Assembly: GCA_029940375.1 (NCBI GenBank)
Contig: JAPYUX010000004.1
Coordinates: forward strand, 1 to 64,000
Length of the DNA stretch: 64,000 bases
Direction: 5' to 3'
DNA from: Dehalococcoidia bacterium
Lineage (GTDB): Bacteria > Chloroflexota > Dehalococcoidia > Lucifugimonadales > Lucifugimonadaceae
Of this stretch, positions 1-7,254 are shown one piece after another. Under the pieces are notes generated by a model that saw only the letters and a program-made list of their open reading frames with translations, searched no databases and had not been told where the DNA came from. Positions within the stretch are counted from its first letter, which is position 1; the number at the start of each line of letters is the position of its first letter. The position numbers and the translations under genes were made by a program.

Positions 1-420
1 GAAGGCTCAGCAGAATTTGCAGCGAATATCGTTGCAGCAAAGGCTGGTTGGATTGATTGGAATCATGCATTGCTATGGCGAATGGAAGTGATTCAGGAGG
101 CTCTTCGGGATTATCCTGAATTGTCGATTTCAATGAATGAGACGACACAGCAAAAAGAGGAGATCGAAAAAAAATATTGGCACGTTGTTACTTACGAAAT
201 GGGTTTTTGGGCGACCGCATTTGCCGCGTCTATTTCTAGCAACGATGCGATCTTGAAGGATTACTGGGATGATTTAGAGAAATATGGATGGGAGAAGTCG
301 TTTGAAAGGAATGTGGGATATCCTGTTCACGATTTCTACCCATTGTTCGAGACATTTCTTTTAGATCACGCTGATGATGAAAACTTCGATTGGCTTTCGA
401 GTTTCTCTTTAATTGATTAA
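1..420 (+). CDS. Hypothetical protein, C-terminal part (gene starts before the window)
   Basis: The frame is open from base 1 to a TAA at 418-420, so only the last 139 residues are present; an in-frame TTG at 70 is not needed as a start. The visible part is acidic and rich in Trp and Tyr, with no membrane segment and no motif I recognise. Base composition is much richer in GC (28 of the first 60 bases are G or C) than the AT-rich genes that follow, and a tRNA 3' fragment lies 74 bases after the stop. I infer that this gene may be the end of a foreign element to the left, but no function can be named. Confidence 0.7.
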   Translation, partial: EGSAEFAANIVAAKAGWIDWNHALLWRMEVIQEALRDYPELSISMNETTQQKEEIEKKYWHVVTYEMGFWATAFAASISSNDAILKDYWDDLEKYGWEKSFERNVGYPVHDFYPLFETFLLDHADDENFDWLSSFSLID

Positions 421-493
421 TGGCAGGATGATTAGATTATTACCGGAAGAATTAGAACAACGTAACCTAACTATCATTATATCGATAAAGTAG

Positions 494-526
494 AGGTCGG
501 ATGTTCAAGTCCTGTATCGCCCACCA
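494..526 (+). other. 3' half of a tRNA gene (tRNA-Val-like), possible attachment site
   Basis: The 33 bases read as variable loop AGGTC, a five-base stem, T-loop TTCAAGT, stem CCTGT, acceptor strand ATCGCCC, discriminator A and CCA. The matching 5' acceptor strand (GGGCGAT) is absent about 70 bases upstream, so the tRNA is not complete. The 5' side of the T-stem is decayed (two of five pairs fail) while the sequence from the T-loop to CCA is well formed, the pattern left when an integrase regenerates a tRNA end. The acceptor sequence resembles that of many bacterial tRNA-Val genes. Assignment to Val and to an att site is inference. Confidence 0.5.
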
Positions 527-720
527 GTATAAATAGAGTTCTATTTTGTTTTCTAGGATGGTGGATTTTAGCTAGTTCAATGAAAAGTTCTATGAAAATA
601 TTTGAATTTCCTAGAATAATCGTATATTGAATTGTTGCATAAAATAAAAAATCTGATTTAATTAAAGAGTAGTTATTATTTACATACGGAACTTGTGATT
701 GATAGCTACACCATAAGAGG

Positions 721-752
721 TCCCCTCAATTTTGAAAGAGGGGATTTTTTTT
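721..752 (+). terminator. Rho-independent terminator
   Basis: A perfect 7-bp stem (TCCCCTC at 721-727 pairing with GAGGGGA at 738-744), a 10-base loop and eight T at 745-752. This is the clearest intrinsic terminator in the window. It would end transcripts coming from the left, that is from the truncated gene at 1-420 or an unseen RNA. Confidence 0.85.
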
Positions 753-821
753 ATCAAATTATAACGATTGGTATTAATTACAGATTTGCAGAATTATACC
801 TATTTATTTTAGGAGTTTCTT

Positions 822-932
822 GTGGAAAATGACAAATGTAAAAATGTCTACTGTAAATGTGACCCATGCAGATGCATAGAATGTGATTGCACAGAATTAC
901 TTAGCTCAAAATCAAATGATACATACATATAA
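822..932 (+). CDS. Tiny cysteine-rich metallothionein-like protein
   Basis: A 36-residue frame starting at GTG 822, with AGGAG at 811-815 six bases upstream, and ending at TAA 930-932. Seven cysteines fall between residues 6 and 23 in the order C-x4-C-x-C-x2-C-x-C-x2-C-x-C, with the core CKCDPCRCIECDC. Repeated C-x-C and C-x2-C pairs in a short acidic protein are the mark of metallothioneins and other metal-chelating peptides, so binding of Zn, Cu or Cd in the cytoplasm is the likely role. There is no signal peptide. It lies downstream of the terminator at 721-752 and stands alone. The regular cysteine spacing and good ribosome site argue against chance. Confidence 0.7.
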   Translation: MENDKCKNVYCKCDPCRCIECDCTELLSSKSNDTYI

Positions 933-970
933 AGGAATAATTTGGATTAGCTAACATTAGACTGTTAACT

Positions 971-1003
971 CTGACATCTTGTATTTGAATAATTAGTCTT
1001 ATT
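971..1003 (+). repeat. 33-base dispersed repeat, copy 1
   Basis: Starts CTGACA and ends GAATAATTAGTCTTATT. It matches 3995-4027 at 30 of 33 positions in the same orientation; the differences sit in the five bases after CTGACA. This copy lies between the cysteine-rich mini-gene and the hypothetical gene at 1049. Confidence 0.7.
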
Positions 1004-1048
1004 GATTTATTAATTTAAATTATAAACAATTCAATTAAGAGTTTGATT

Positions 1049-1252
1049 ATGAACCAATGGAACATATCAAAGTGTGCAGTATCATTTAATTCTGTTGACG
1101 ATGCAATGAATTACATGTGCTCACATAAATATGATGGTCTAATTTTAGAAAGAGATGATGGAACTTTCTCTGCAGTATGCCCTGAGTATCCTGAGGGTTT
1201 CTATCCTGAGGCTAAAATAGTTAAAGAAGTTACCTGCTCCACAGAAAAGTAA
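1049..1252 (+). CDS. Small hypothetical protein
   Basis: A 67-residue frame. I choose ATG 1049 rather than the TTG at 1043, because AAGAG at 1037-1041 is correctly spaced for it. The product is acidic and soluble, with scattered cysteines (two near residues 9 and 26, others near 46 and 65). It has no domain I recognise. It follows the 33-base repeat and is convergent with the ABC-F gene, whose stop lies 22 bases away. Frame length and ribosome site support it as real, but the function is unknown. Confidence 0.55.
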   Translation: MNQWNISKCAVSFNSVDDAMNYMCSHKYDGLILERDDGTFSAVCPEYPEGFYPEAKIVKEVTCSTEK

Positions 1253-1274
1253 GATGTATGTCAGCACATCTAAT

Positions 1275-3077
1275 TTATTCTTGCTCATTTAACCAAAATT
1301 CTTCGTTTTTTTCTAATTCTTTTTTTATTTCAATATACTTAAATGACAAGTCAGATAATAAGTCGTAATTATTAATATTTTCATCAGAAATCAATCTAGC
1401 TTCTATATTAGTTTTTTCTTTTGTTAATCTTTTAAGGTTAATTTCTAATTTTTTGAGTTTTCTTTGAGTTTTCTTTTTAGTTTTTTCTTTTTTCTTTTTT
1501 GAATTATTAAATTTTCTATCATCGATTACCAATGCTTTATAACTTTGTAAATCTTCATTAAAATTATTTACTTTACCATCTTTTACTAGCAGTAATTGAT
1601 CACAAATTTTTTCCACTAGTTGAGTATCGTGACTCACAAGTATTACGCATCCTTCATATTCATTCAACGCATTAATTAAAGCAGATCTTGAATCTATATC
1701 TAAATGATTAGTAGGTTCATCTAGCAATAAAATATTTGGAGATTCAAAACTCATAAGGCAAAATAATAGCCTAGTTTTTTCTCCTCCTGAAAGTTTTTCT
1801 ATTTTGGTATCAGATTTTGCTTTATCAAAACCAAATTTTCCTAAAATACTTCTTGTTTTTAATTCTGGTTGATCAATATCTTTTTTGGATAGTACTTGAA
1901 AAGCAGTTTGATCTAAATCTAATTCTTCAGATTGATGTTGAGCAAAATAACCGATTTTCAATTTTTTATTTTTTATTATTTCTCCATTCATTGGTTCTAT
2001 TTTTTCTGAAATTAATTTAATTAGAGTTGATTTGCCATTACCATTAGCACCCAGTAGAGCAATTCTGCTATCATTTGAAATGCTTAAATTTATATCTTTA
2101 AGGACTGGATTATCTTTTTCATAGCCAACATCAACATGGTCTAAAGTAATAATCGAAGATCCTAAATTTTCTGGTTTTGGAAAAGAAAACTTTATGGCTC
2201 TATCAGAAATTACTGCATCAACTAAATCCATTTTCTCAAGAGATTTTAATCTACTTTGAGCTTGTTTAGCCTTACTAGCCTTAGATCCAAATCTGTCAAC
2301 GAATCGCATTACATTTTTTTTATAAGCTTGCTGTTTATCAAACAGTGATTGTTGACCTATTTTTTTTTGAGCGTATATTTTTTCATATTGATCATAATTT
2401 CCTGTATAAATATTTAATTTCAATTGATCAACATGGATTATATGATCCACAGTTTTATTCAACGTCTCTCTATCGTGGCTAATTAAAATAAAAGTTCTTG
2501 GATAATTTACTAAAAAATTTTCTAACCAAGTATTAGATTCAAAATCTAAATGATTTGTAGGTTCATCTAAAAGCAGTAAATCAGGTTCATTAAATAGAGC
2601 TGAAGCTAGGCCTACTCTCATTCTCCAACCTCCGGAAAATTCCTTCAGTTTTTTTTCTTGTTGAGGTTTATCAAAACCTAATCCAGAAAGTATCAATGAT
2701 GCTTTCCATGGAGCATCATAAGCATTAATATCCTCTAATCTCATGTATATCTCTGAAATTCTTCCAGAATTTGTAGAAGTTTCTACTTCTTTTAATAATT
2801 CCGTTTGTTCATGGTTACTTGATAAAACAAATTCTAATAAACTTAATTCATTGTCTGGGATTTCTTGCTGCAAAATTCCAATTGTTTTATTAGATTGGAA
2901 TTTTATTTCTCCTTCGTCTAAAGAAAGTTCTTTTGTTATCAAATTAAATAGAGTTGATTTCCCAATCCCATTAGATCCAATTAATCCTAAATGGTAACCA
3001 TTAGGAACAAGTAGAGAGGTGTTTTCAAATAGTTTCCTTTGCGAAATTGAGTAAGAAATATTGTTAAATTCAAGCAT
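1275..3077 (-). CDS. ABC-F family ATPase (YheS/Uup type)
   Basis: Soluble protein of 600 residues with two ABC ATPase domains and no membrane segments. Domain 1: P-loop GSNGIGKST (34-42), signature SGG (148-150), Walker B LLLLDEPTNHLDF (167-179). Domain 2: P-loop GANGNGKST (343-351), signature KLSGGEKTR near 437 and Walker B LLLDEPTNHLDI. The linker between them (about 225-290) is charged and helical, as in ABC-F proteins that contact the ribosomal P-site tRNA. The C-terminus (about 530-600) is a lysine-rich coiled coil. ABC-F proteins act on translating ribosomes, rescuing stalled ones or giving antibiotic protection; which of these applies is not visible. A small membrane-protein gene starts upstream on the same strand. 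Confidence 0.9.
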   Translation of the reverse strand: MLEFNNISYSISQRKLFENTSLLVPNGYHLGLIGSNGIGKSTLFNLITKELSLDEGEIKFQSNKTIGILQQEIPDNELSLLEFVLSSNHEQTELLKEVETSTNSGRISEIYMRLEDINAYDAPWKASLILSGLGFDKPQQEKKLKEFSGGWRMRVGLASALFNEPDLLLLDEPTNHLDFESNTWLENFLVNYPRTFILISHDRETLNKTVDHIIHVDQLKLNIYTGNYDQYEKIYAQKKIGQQSLFDKQQAYKKNVMRFVDRFGSKASKAKQAQSRLKSLEKMDLVDAVISDRAIKFSFPKPENLGSSIITLDHVDVGYEKDNPVLKDINLSISNDSRIALLGANGNGKSTLIKLISEKIEPMNGEIIKNKKLKIGYFAQHQSEELDLDQTAFQVLSKKDIDQPELKTRSILGKFGFDKAKSDTKIEKLSGGEKTRLLFCLMSFESPNILLLDEPTNHLDIDSRSALINALNEYEGCVILVSHDTQLVEKICDQLLLVKDGKVNNFNEDLQSYKALVIDDRKFNNSKKKKEKTKKKTQRKLKKLEINLKRLTKEKTNIEARLISDENINNYDLLSDLSFKYIEIKKELEKNEEFWLNEQE

Positions 3078-3101
3078 AAAATATAGTAAATTTTTAAATA
3101 A

Positions 3102-3203
3102 TTATTTTTCTTTTTTTGCTAAATAATTATTTATCAACTGCAAAATTATTAGCCAAATACCAGTTGATCCGAAGACAATTATGAGTGCCCATAAAGCTTC
3201 CAT
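3102..3203 (-). CDS. 33-residue single-span membrane protein
   Basis: Reading the minus strand, AAGGAG lies six bases before an ATG at 3203-3201, followed by 33 codons to TAA at 3104-3102. The product is one hydrophobic helix (about residues 3-27, including WALIIVFG and IWLIILQL) followed by a basic tail AKKEK, so the N-terminus would lie outside and the tail in the cytoplasm. It ends 24 bases before the ABC-F start and is probably on the same transcript. The excellent ribosome site and clear amphipathic layout make it a likely real micro-protein; no family is recognised. Confidence 0.6.
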   Translation of the reverse strand: MEALWALIIVFGSTGIWLIILQLINNYLAKKEK

Positions 3204-3281
3204 TTATAACTCCTTAAGTTTTTTAAACAACCTAATGACTATTATAAATATAAACTTTTATAAAAAAAATCAAAAAAAGGC

Positions 3282-3413
3282 AATAGTTATGATATAGAAT
3301 CTTATTCTTGTGAGAAGCCAAACAAGTGTGTAGTAGACTTTATTCATAATGGGATGGGCGAAATGATCGGAAATGAATTTGCTTCATGGAATGCTACCGA
3401 TTTTTTTCCCTAA
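3282..3413 (+). pseudogene. Possible coding relic or small gene without a normal start
   Basis: The frame is open from just after a TAA near 3262 to TAA 3411-3413 and reads like real protein (for example SYDIESYSCEKPNKCVV, then MGEMIGNEFASW). The first in-frame ATG is at 3354, leaving only 19 residues, and no ribosome site precedes it. Codon content is more GC-rich than the flanks. It could be the tail of a gene that lost its front, or chance. I do not recognise the product. Confidence 0.25.
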
Positions 3414-3473
3414 AGTTGTGAAATAATCTATGAAATATTTGAAAAATCACTCTGATTGATTCATAATTCTTAT

Positions 3474-3992
3474 ATGAGAATTAATGTAGTTGGAACAAGT
3501 GGAAGTGGCAAATCAACTTTCAGTAAATTATTGGCTAAAAAAATGGATTTACCTTATGTTGAAATGGATGCATTACATTGGAAAGCTAACTGGAAGGAAT
3601 CTACTGATGAAGAATTGTTTAATAAGCTGAAAAATGCTTTATCATCAGAAGAATGGGTATTAGATGGTAATTACTCTAAAACTGAGCATCTCAAATGGAA
3701 ACAAGTTCAAATGGTTATATTTTTAGATTTACCATTTTACCTTGTACTTTACAGAATTATAAAAAGAAGTTTAGTTAGAGGTTTCAAAAGACAAGAACTA
3801 TGGGCTGGTAATAAAGAAAGTATATTGCAAGTTTTATTCTCAAAGGATTCAATGATACTTTTTACTATAAAAAATTTTTATAAGAATCGTAAAAGATTTT
3901 TAAAGTTATTCAATAAACCTCAAAATTCTCAAATAAAATTTATTAGTTTAAAATCAAAAAAAGAAATGAATGACTTCCTATTAAACTCCTAA
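3474..3992 (+). CDS. P-loop kinase of the adenylate-kinase-like / FlaR type
   Basis: Starts with MRINVVGTSGSGKSTFSKLL, a classic Walker A loop in the first 15 residues, after which LDGNY and a basic lid-like region (RIIKRSLVRGFKRQE) follow. This is the layout of the small kinases annotated as adenylate-kinase-related or 'topology modulation' (FlaR) proteins. Length is 172 residues from ATG 3474; an upstream TTG at 3456 adds six residues with no support. The substrate is unknown; nucleotide or other small-molecule phosphorylation in the cytoplasm is likely. It stands alone, with the second copy of the 33-base repeat starting three bases after its stop. Confidence 0.75.
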   Translation: MRINVVGTSGSGKSTFSKLLAKKMDLPYVEMDALHWKANWKESTDEELFNKLKNALSSEEWVLDGNYSKTEHLKWKQVQMVIFLDLPFYLVLYRIIKRSLVRGFKRQELWAGNKESILQVLFSKDSMILFTIKNFYKNRKRFLKLFNKPQNSQIKFISLKSKKEMNDFLLNS

Positions 3993-3994
3993 TT

Positions 3995-4027
3995 CTGACA
4001 ACATATATTTGAATAATTAGTCTTATT
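3995..4027 (+). repeat. 33-base dispersed repeat, copy 2
   Basis: Same orientation as 971-1003 and identical at 30 of 33 positions, including 22 consecutive bases at the right end. It begins three bases after the kinase stop codon and lies 83 bases before the second tRNA 3' half. Confidence 0.7.
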
Positions 4028-4110
4028 TAGCTAAAAGTATAGATATCCACTTTTTTATCCACTTAAATTTTAGAATCTAAAGATTTTACAGATAACCATT
4101 TTTAAGGATA

Positions 4111-4143
4111 AGGTCATAGTTTCGAGTCCTATACGGGGTTCCA
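4111..4143 (+). other. 3' half of a second tRNA gene, possible attachment site
   Basis: This has the same 33-base architecture as 494-526: variable loop AGGTC, stem ATAGT, T-loop TTCGAGT, stem CCTAT, acceptor strand ACGGGGT, discriminator T and CCA. Four of five T-stem pairs form. No complementary acceptor strand (ACCCCGT) lies at the right distance upstream, so the 5' half is missing. The acceptor differs from the first fragment, so the two came from different tRNA genes. Which amino acid it served cannot be told. An integration scar is the simplest reading. Confidence 0.5.
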
Positions 4144-4210
4144 GTATCGACTTGAAACTATCTTATCTTTAACAACCTTCATAAAAAGATTTCTATATAA
4201 TTTATAAATA

Positions 4211-4255
4211 ATTTGAAAATTTATAGTTTAAAGTCAGGGATTTGAAAATTTATAG
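4211..4255 (+). repeat. Direct repeat of 16 bases before the 4265 gene
   Basis: ATTTGAAAATTTATAG occurs at 4211-4226 and again at 4240-4255, 29 bases apart, just before the ribosome site of the gene at 4265. It may be a local duplication or a paired protein-binding site; the AT content makes chance plausible. Confidence 0.4.
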
Positions 4256-4264
4256 GAGATAATT

Positions 4265-4858
4265 ATGAATTTAAAAGAAGTTTTTAGAGATAAAACTAGG
4301 GATAAATTATATAAAAAACTCTCAGATATAGGTTTAGAATGTGAGATGGCTGAAAGAGGTACTGTTGAAGAAAAGCTATTCAATCCTTGGCATAGAAGAA
4401 GTTTGGGTATTATAAAAATCAATTCAGACTCTCCTATTAAATATATAAACATAATCAAAAGAGATAGGGGTAAAGATACTCCCCCAAGATGGTGGAATTA
4501 CTTTGCAGTTCCCTCATCAACTTCTTCGTCTAAAGAAACTTCTGTTGAGGTAAAATCAATAAGAAAAAAATCATTCCCTATAATTGGTAAGGTTAAGTCC
4601 ATTGATTGGAAATCAAATAATAATGGAGAAAATTTAGCAGATAAGTTCACTAAAGATTCAGAAACCAATGCACTTTCAATGGAATTAGGTAATATAAAGA
4701 TTCAAAGCCTACACGACAATTTTTCGGGTTATAGTATTGAGCTTGAGTTTAACAAATCAGCATTTCCTTTACTTTCTGCTCCAAATATATCTATGAATAT
4801 TAGTCAGTGGAATGCTCTTAATAAAATTGCAAAATTATGCATTGAGAATGAAAAATAA
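4265..4858 (+). CDS. Hypothetical protein next to the flavin monooxygenase
   Basis: A 197-residue soluble protein starting at ATG 4265, with GGAG (4255-4258) seven bases upstream. The first half is basic and holds a tryptophan-rich patch (PPRWWNYF near residue 75). A serine-rich linker follows near 85-95, then a predicted beta-rich second half. No family is recognised. Its end abuts or overlaps the monooxygenase start, so the two are probably co-translated and may work together; that partnership is inference from position only. Confidence 0.6.
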   Translation: MNLKEVFRDKTRDKLYKKLSDIGLECEMAERGTVEEKLFNPWHRRSLGIIKINSDSPIKYINIIKRDRGKDTPPRWWNYFAVPSSTSSSKETSVEVKSIRKKSFPIIGKVKSIDWKSNNNGENLADKFTKDSETNALSMELGNIKIQSLHDNFSGYSIELEFNKSAFPLLSAPNISMNISQWNALNKIAKLCIENEK

Positions 4859-4865
4859 AAATAAT

Positions 4866-6104
4866 ATGAATTCACAAGTGGTAATTATTGGAGCTGGAAT
4901 AGCAGGATTATGTATCAGTTTTTATTTATCAAAAAAAAATGTTCCTCATATTATTTTGGAAAGAGGGGAAATAGCTAATACCTGGATAAATGAAAGGTGG
5001 CAGAATTTTCATTTGGTAAATCCTAATTGGGCAATCAAGATCCCTGAATTTGATTTTGGAACCAAATATTTTCCATCAAAAAATCCAGATGGATTTTTAA
5101 ATAAAAGGCAAACTATAGAATATATTAAATCATTTGCGTCTTATATAGAGTCAAAAATATATATTAATGAAAATGTAGATTTGATAGTTAAAGAAAAAGA
5201 TATATATAAAGTAATTACATCTAAAAGAACTATCGAAACAGATACAGTTATAGTTGCATCAGGCGCATTTGGAGAACCATACATACCTAGTATTAACGAA
5301 AATCTAAACAAAGAAATTTATCAAATCCATTCCTCAGAATATAAAAATAGTGAAAACTTACCAGAAGGAGGAGTTTTAGTTGTTGGATCAGGACAATCCG
5401 GTGCTCAAATAGTTGAAGATTTAATGGACTCAGGAAGAAAAGTTTGGCTAGCAGTAAGTAAATGTGGTAGAAGACCAAGAAATTATAGAGGGAAAGATTC
5501 CTCTTGGTGGAATTACAAGATGGGCATATTTGATAAAACTGTTGAAGAAATTCCTTTTAAGGAGCGCTGGAAAGGTAGTGCTCATACATCTGGCAGTAAA
5601 GGTGGTCATGATATAAATCTTATGGATCTTGCGGAAAAAGGTTTGCATTTATGTAGTTCGGTTAAAAATTGTTCATTTCAAAAAATAGTATTTAATAATG
5701 ATCTATATGAAAATCTTAAATTTTCTGATAATTACGCAATTAATTGGTCTAAAAATGTTGATGATTACATATTAAAAACAAATTTAAAAATGCCTTTTAA
5801 AAGAATAAATCAAGACAATAGAATAAACAGAACAAAAATAAAATCTTTAAAAGAAATTTCATTGTCAAAGTCACTTAAATGCTTAATATGGTCAACTGGA
5901 TTTCGATATGATTTCAATTGGATTAAGTTAGATATAACAGATGAAAAGGGTATTCCAATTCAAAAAAGAGGAGTTACCAAATACAAAGGATTATATTTCA
6001 TGGGTCTTCAATGGATGCATTCAGCAAAGTCAGCACAATTTATTGGTGTTGCTGAAGACGCAGAATTTATAGTTAAAGATATGATTATGAAAAAGATTAT
6101 TTAA
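4866..6104 (+). CDS. Flavin-containing monooxygenase-like FAD/NAD(P) oxidoreductase
   Basis: Two Rossmann nucleotide sites are visible: GAGIAGLCIS near the N-terminus (FAD) and VVGSGQSGAQI near residue 180 (NADPH). IVASGAFGEP lies between them and a final IWSTGFRYDF near the end, the order found in FMO and Baeyer-Villiger-like monooxygenases. The classical F-x-G-x3-H-x3-W fingerprint is altered to IHSSEY, so substrate and mechanism are uncertain. Such enzymes oxygenate soft nucleophiles or ketones of small organic molecules in the cytoplasm. Start: ATG 4866 removes the overlap with the preceding gene; ATG 4848 is an alternative giving six more residues and a short overlap. Confidence 0.85.
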   Translation: MNSQVVIIGAGIAGLCISFYLSKKNVPHIILERGEIANTWINERWQNFHLVNPNWAIKIPEFDFGTKYFPSKNPDGFLNKRQTIEYIKSFASYIESKIYINENVDLIVKEKDIYKVITSKRTIETDTVIVASGAFGEPYIPSINENLNKEIYQIHSSEYKNSENLPEGGVLVVGSGQSGAQIVEDLMDSGRKVWLAVSKCGRRPRNYRGKDSSWWNYKMGIFDKTVEEIPFKERWKGSAHTSGSKGGHDINLMDLAEKGLHLCSSVKNCSFQKIVFNNDLYENLKFSDNYAINWSKNVDDYILKTNLKMPFKRINQDNRINRTKIKSLKEISLSKSLKCLIWSTGFRYDFNWIKLDITDEKGIPIQKRGVTKYKGLYFMGLQWMHSAKSAQFIGVAEDAEFIVKDMIMKKII

Positions 6105-6119
6105 ATACCGGAGGATTAA

Positions 6120-6176
6120 TTGTCTTATTTTATATGGGATTATTTGGATGGAAAAGTTTTCAAAGTACATAGATGA
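6120..6176 (+). CDS. Possible 18-residue leader peptide coupled to the GNAT gene
   Basis: GGAGG at 6110-6114 stands five bases before TTG 6120, which opens 18 codons (ending GKVFKVHR) to TGA 6174-6176. That stop overlaps the GNAT start as ATGA. The strong ribosome site has no other good start to serve, since the GNAT ATG is 58 bases further on. The tiny frame may therefore drive re-initiation on the GNAT gene. No expression evidence is visible and chance is possible. Confidence 0.35.
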   Translation: MSYFIWDYLDGKVFKVHR

Positions 6177-6601
6177 TCAAAATAATCGAAGCAAAAACAG
6201 AGAAAGAAATATCAAAATGCTTAAAGATAAGAACAAAGGTTTTTGTTGAGGAACAATCAATTTCAATAGATAAAGAACTAGATGATTTGGACAAGATATG
6301 TATTCATTCACTAGTACTTATGAATCATATTGCCGTTGCTACTGGAAGATTAATTCCACTAGATGGTAAGAATGGAAAAATTGGAAGAATGGCAGTTATA
6401 ACTGAATACAGGAATATGGGCATAGGAGGTCTAATACTTAATTTCTTAGAAAAAAAAGCACTAGAAAAAAATATAACACATATTACTCTTGAGGCTCAAG
6501 AATATGTAAAAAAATTTTATTCAAATCACGGTTATTCCGAACAAGGAGGAGTCTTTTTAGAAGTGGGGATTTCTCATATAAAAATGAGCAAGGAACTATA
6601 A
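6173..6601 (+). CDS. GNAT acetyltransferase (ElaA/YjcF-like)
   Basis: The 142-residue protein has the GNAT fold: an N-terminal IRTKVFVEEQ segment typical of ElaA/YjcF proteins, the acetyl-CoA loop region IGRMAVITEYRNMGIGGLI (near 78-97) and the C-terminal HITLEAQEYVKKFYSNHGY segment. These enzymes move acetyl groups from acetyl-CoA to a small amine; the acceptor is unknown. It is translationally coupled to the tiny frame before it and convergent with the esterase gene, whose stop lies two bases away. Confidence 0.88.
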   Translation: MIKIIEAKTEKEISKCLKIRTKVFVEEQSISIDKELDDLDKICIHSLVLMNHIAVATGRLIPLDGKNGKIGRMAVITEYRNMGIGGLILNFLEKKALEKNITHITLEAQEYVKKFYSNHGYSEQGGVFLEVGISHIKMSKEL

Positions 6602-6603
6602 TA

Positions 6604-7254
6604 CTATTTTAATAACCATTTCGACAGTTCAGATAAAATGTCTAAATTGATTTCATGACCAATGTTATATTCATGATAATCTACATTAAATCCTAAATTG
6701 ATTAGTTTTTTTCTGGTCATTCTCCCCTCTTCTATAGAAATTACTGTATCTAGTTTTCCATGGGTCATAAATATTCGTGTATTATCTGGTTTATTAATAT
6801 CTATATCAAGAGAAGTATTTATAAGAATTTTAGAGCTTAAAATTATTGCTCCAGAGTATGCAATATTTGATGATATCCCACTGTGGATAGTCATCATTCC
6901 TCCTTGAGAAAATCCTCCAATAAATAACTTTTCTTTATTGTATTCAAACATTGCCAATGCTTCCTTGATTGTTAAATTTAGAAGTTTATCTGAAGCTGAA
7001 ATATCATCTGTTTCTATCGGAAACCATGCGTATCCTTTTTTTTCAAAACCTACATCAATTTCAATAGGAGCATTCGGAAAAATGTATATGTAATCTGTAT
7101 CATTAATAATAGGTGCTATATCCACAAGATCATACATACTTGCACCATAACCATGCATTAAAATTATAACGCCGTATTTTTGATTTTTATCAAATTTATC
7201 AGGAACAGAAGTAATAAAATGTAGATTTTTTGTGAAGTGTTCATTAGTTTTCAT
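6604..7254 (-). CDS. Carboxylesterase / phospholipase family alpha/beta hydrolase
   Basis: This 216-residue protein has the PF02230-type order: HGYG oxyanion region near 35, nucleophile GFSQGG near 112, catalytic Asp in HGKLDTVI near 172 and catalytic His in IGHEI near 203. There is no signal peptide, so it acts in the cytoplasm on short-chain esters or lysophospholipids. Length matches the family. The start ATG at 7254 is the only good one. It is a single gene, convergent with the GNAT gene. Confidence 0.88.
   Translation of the reverse strand: MKTNEHFTKNLHFITSVPDKFDKNQKYGVIILMHGYGASMYDLVDIAPIINDTDYIYIFPNAPIEIDVGFEKKGYAWFPIETDDISASDKLLNLTIKEALAMFEYNKEKLFIGGFSQGGMMTIHSGISSNIAYSGAIILSSKILINTSLDIDINKPDNTRIFMTHGKLDTVISIEEGRMTRKKLINLGFNVDYHEYNIGHEINLDILSELSKWLLK

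Larger units (their letters stand above)
421..821. other. Intergenic stretch with tRNA fragment and terminator
   Basis: About 400 bases without a convincing protein gene. It holds the tRNA-like 3' half at 494-526 and the terminator hairpin at 721-752, described separately. Between them (527-720) I see only AT-rich sequence with no open frame of note; a small RNA ending at the hairpin is possible but nothing in the sequence identifies one. Confidence 0.5.
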
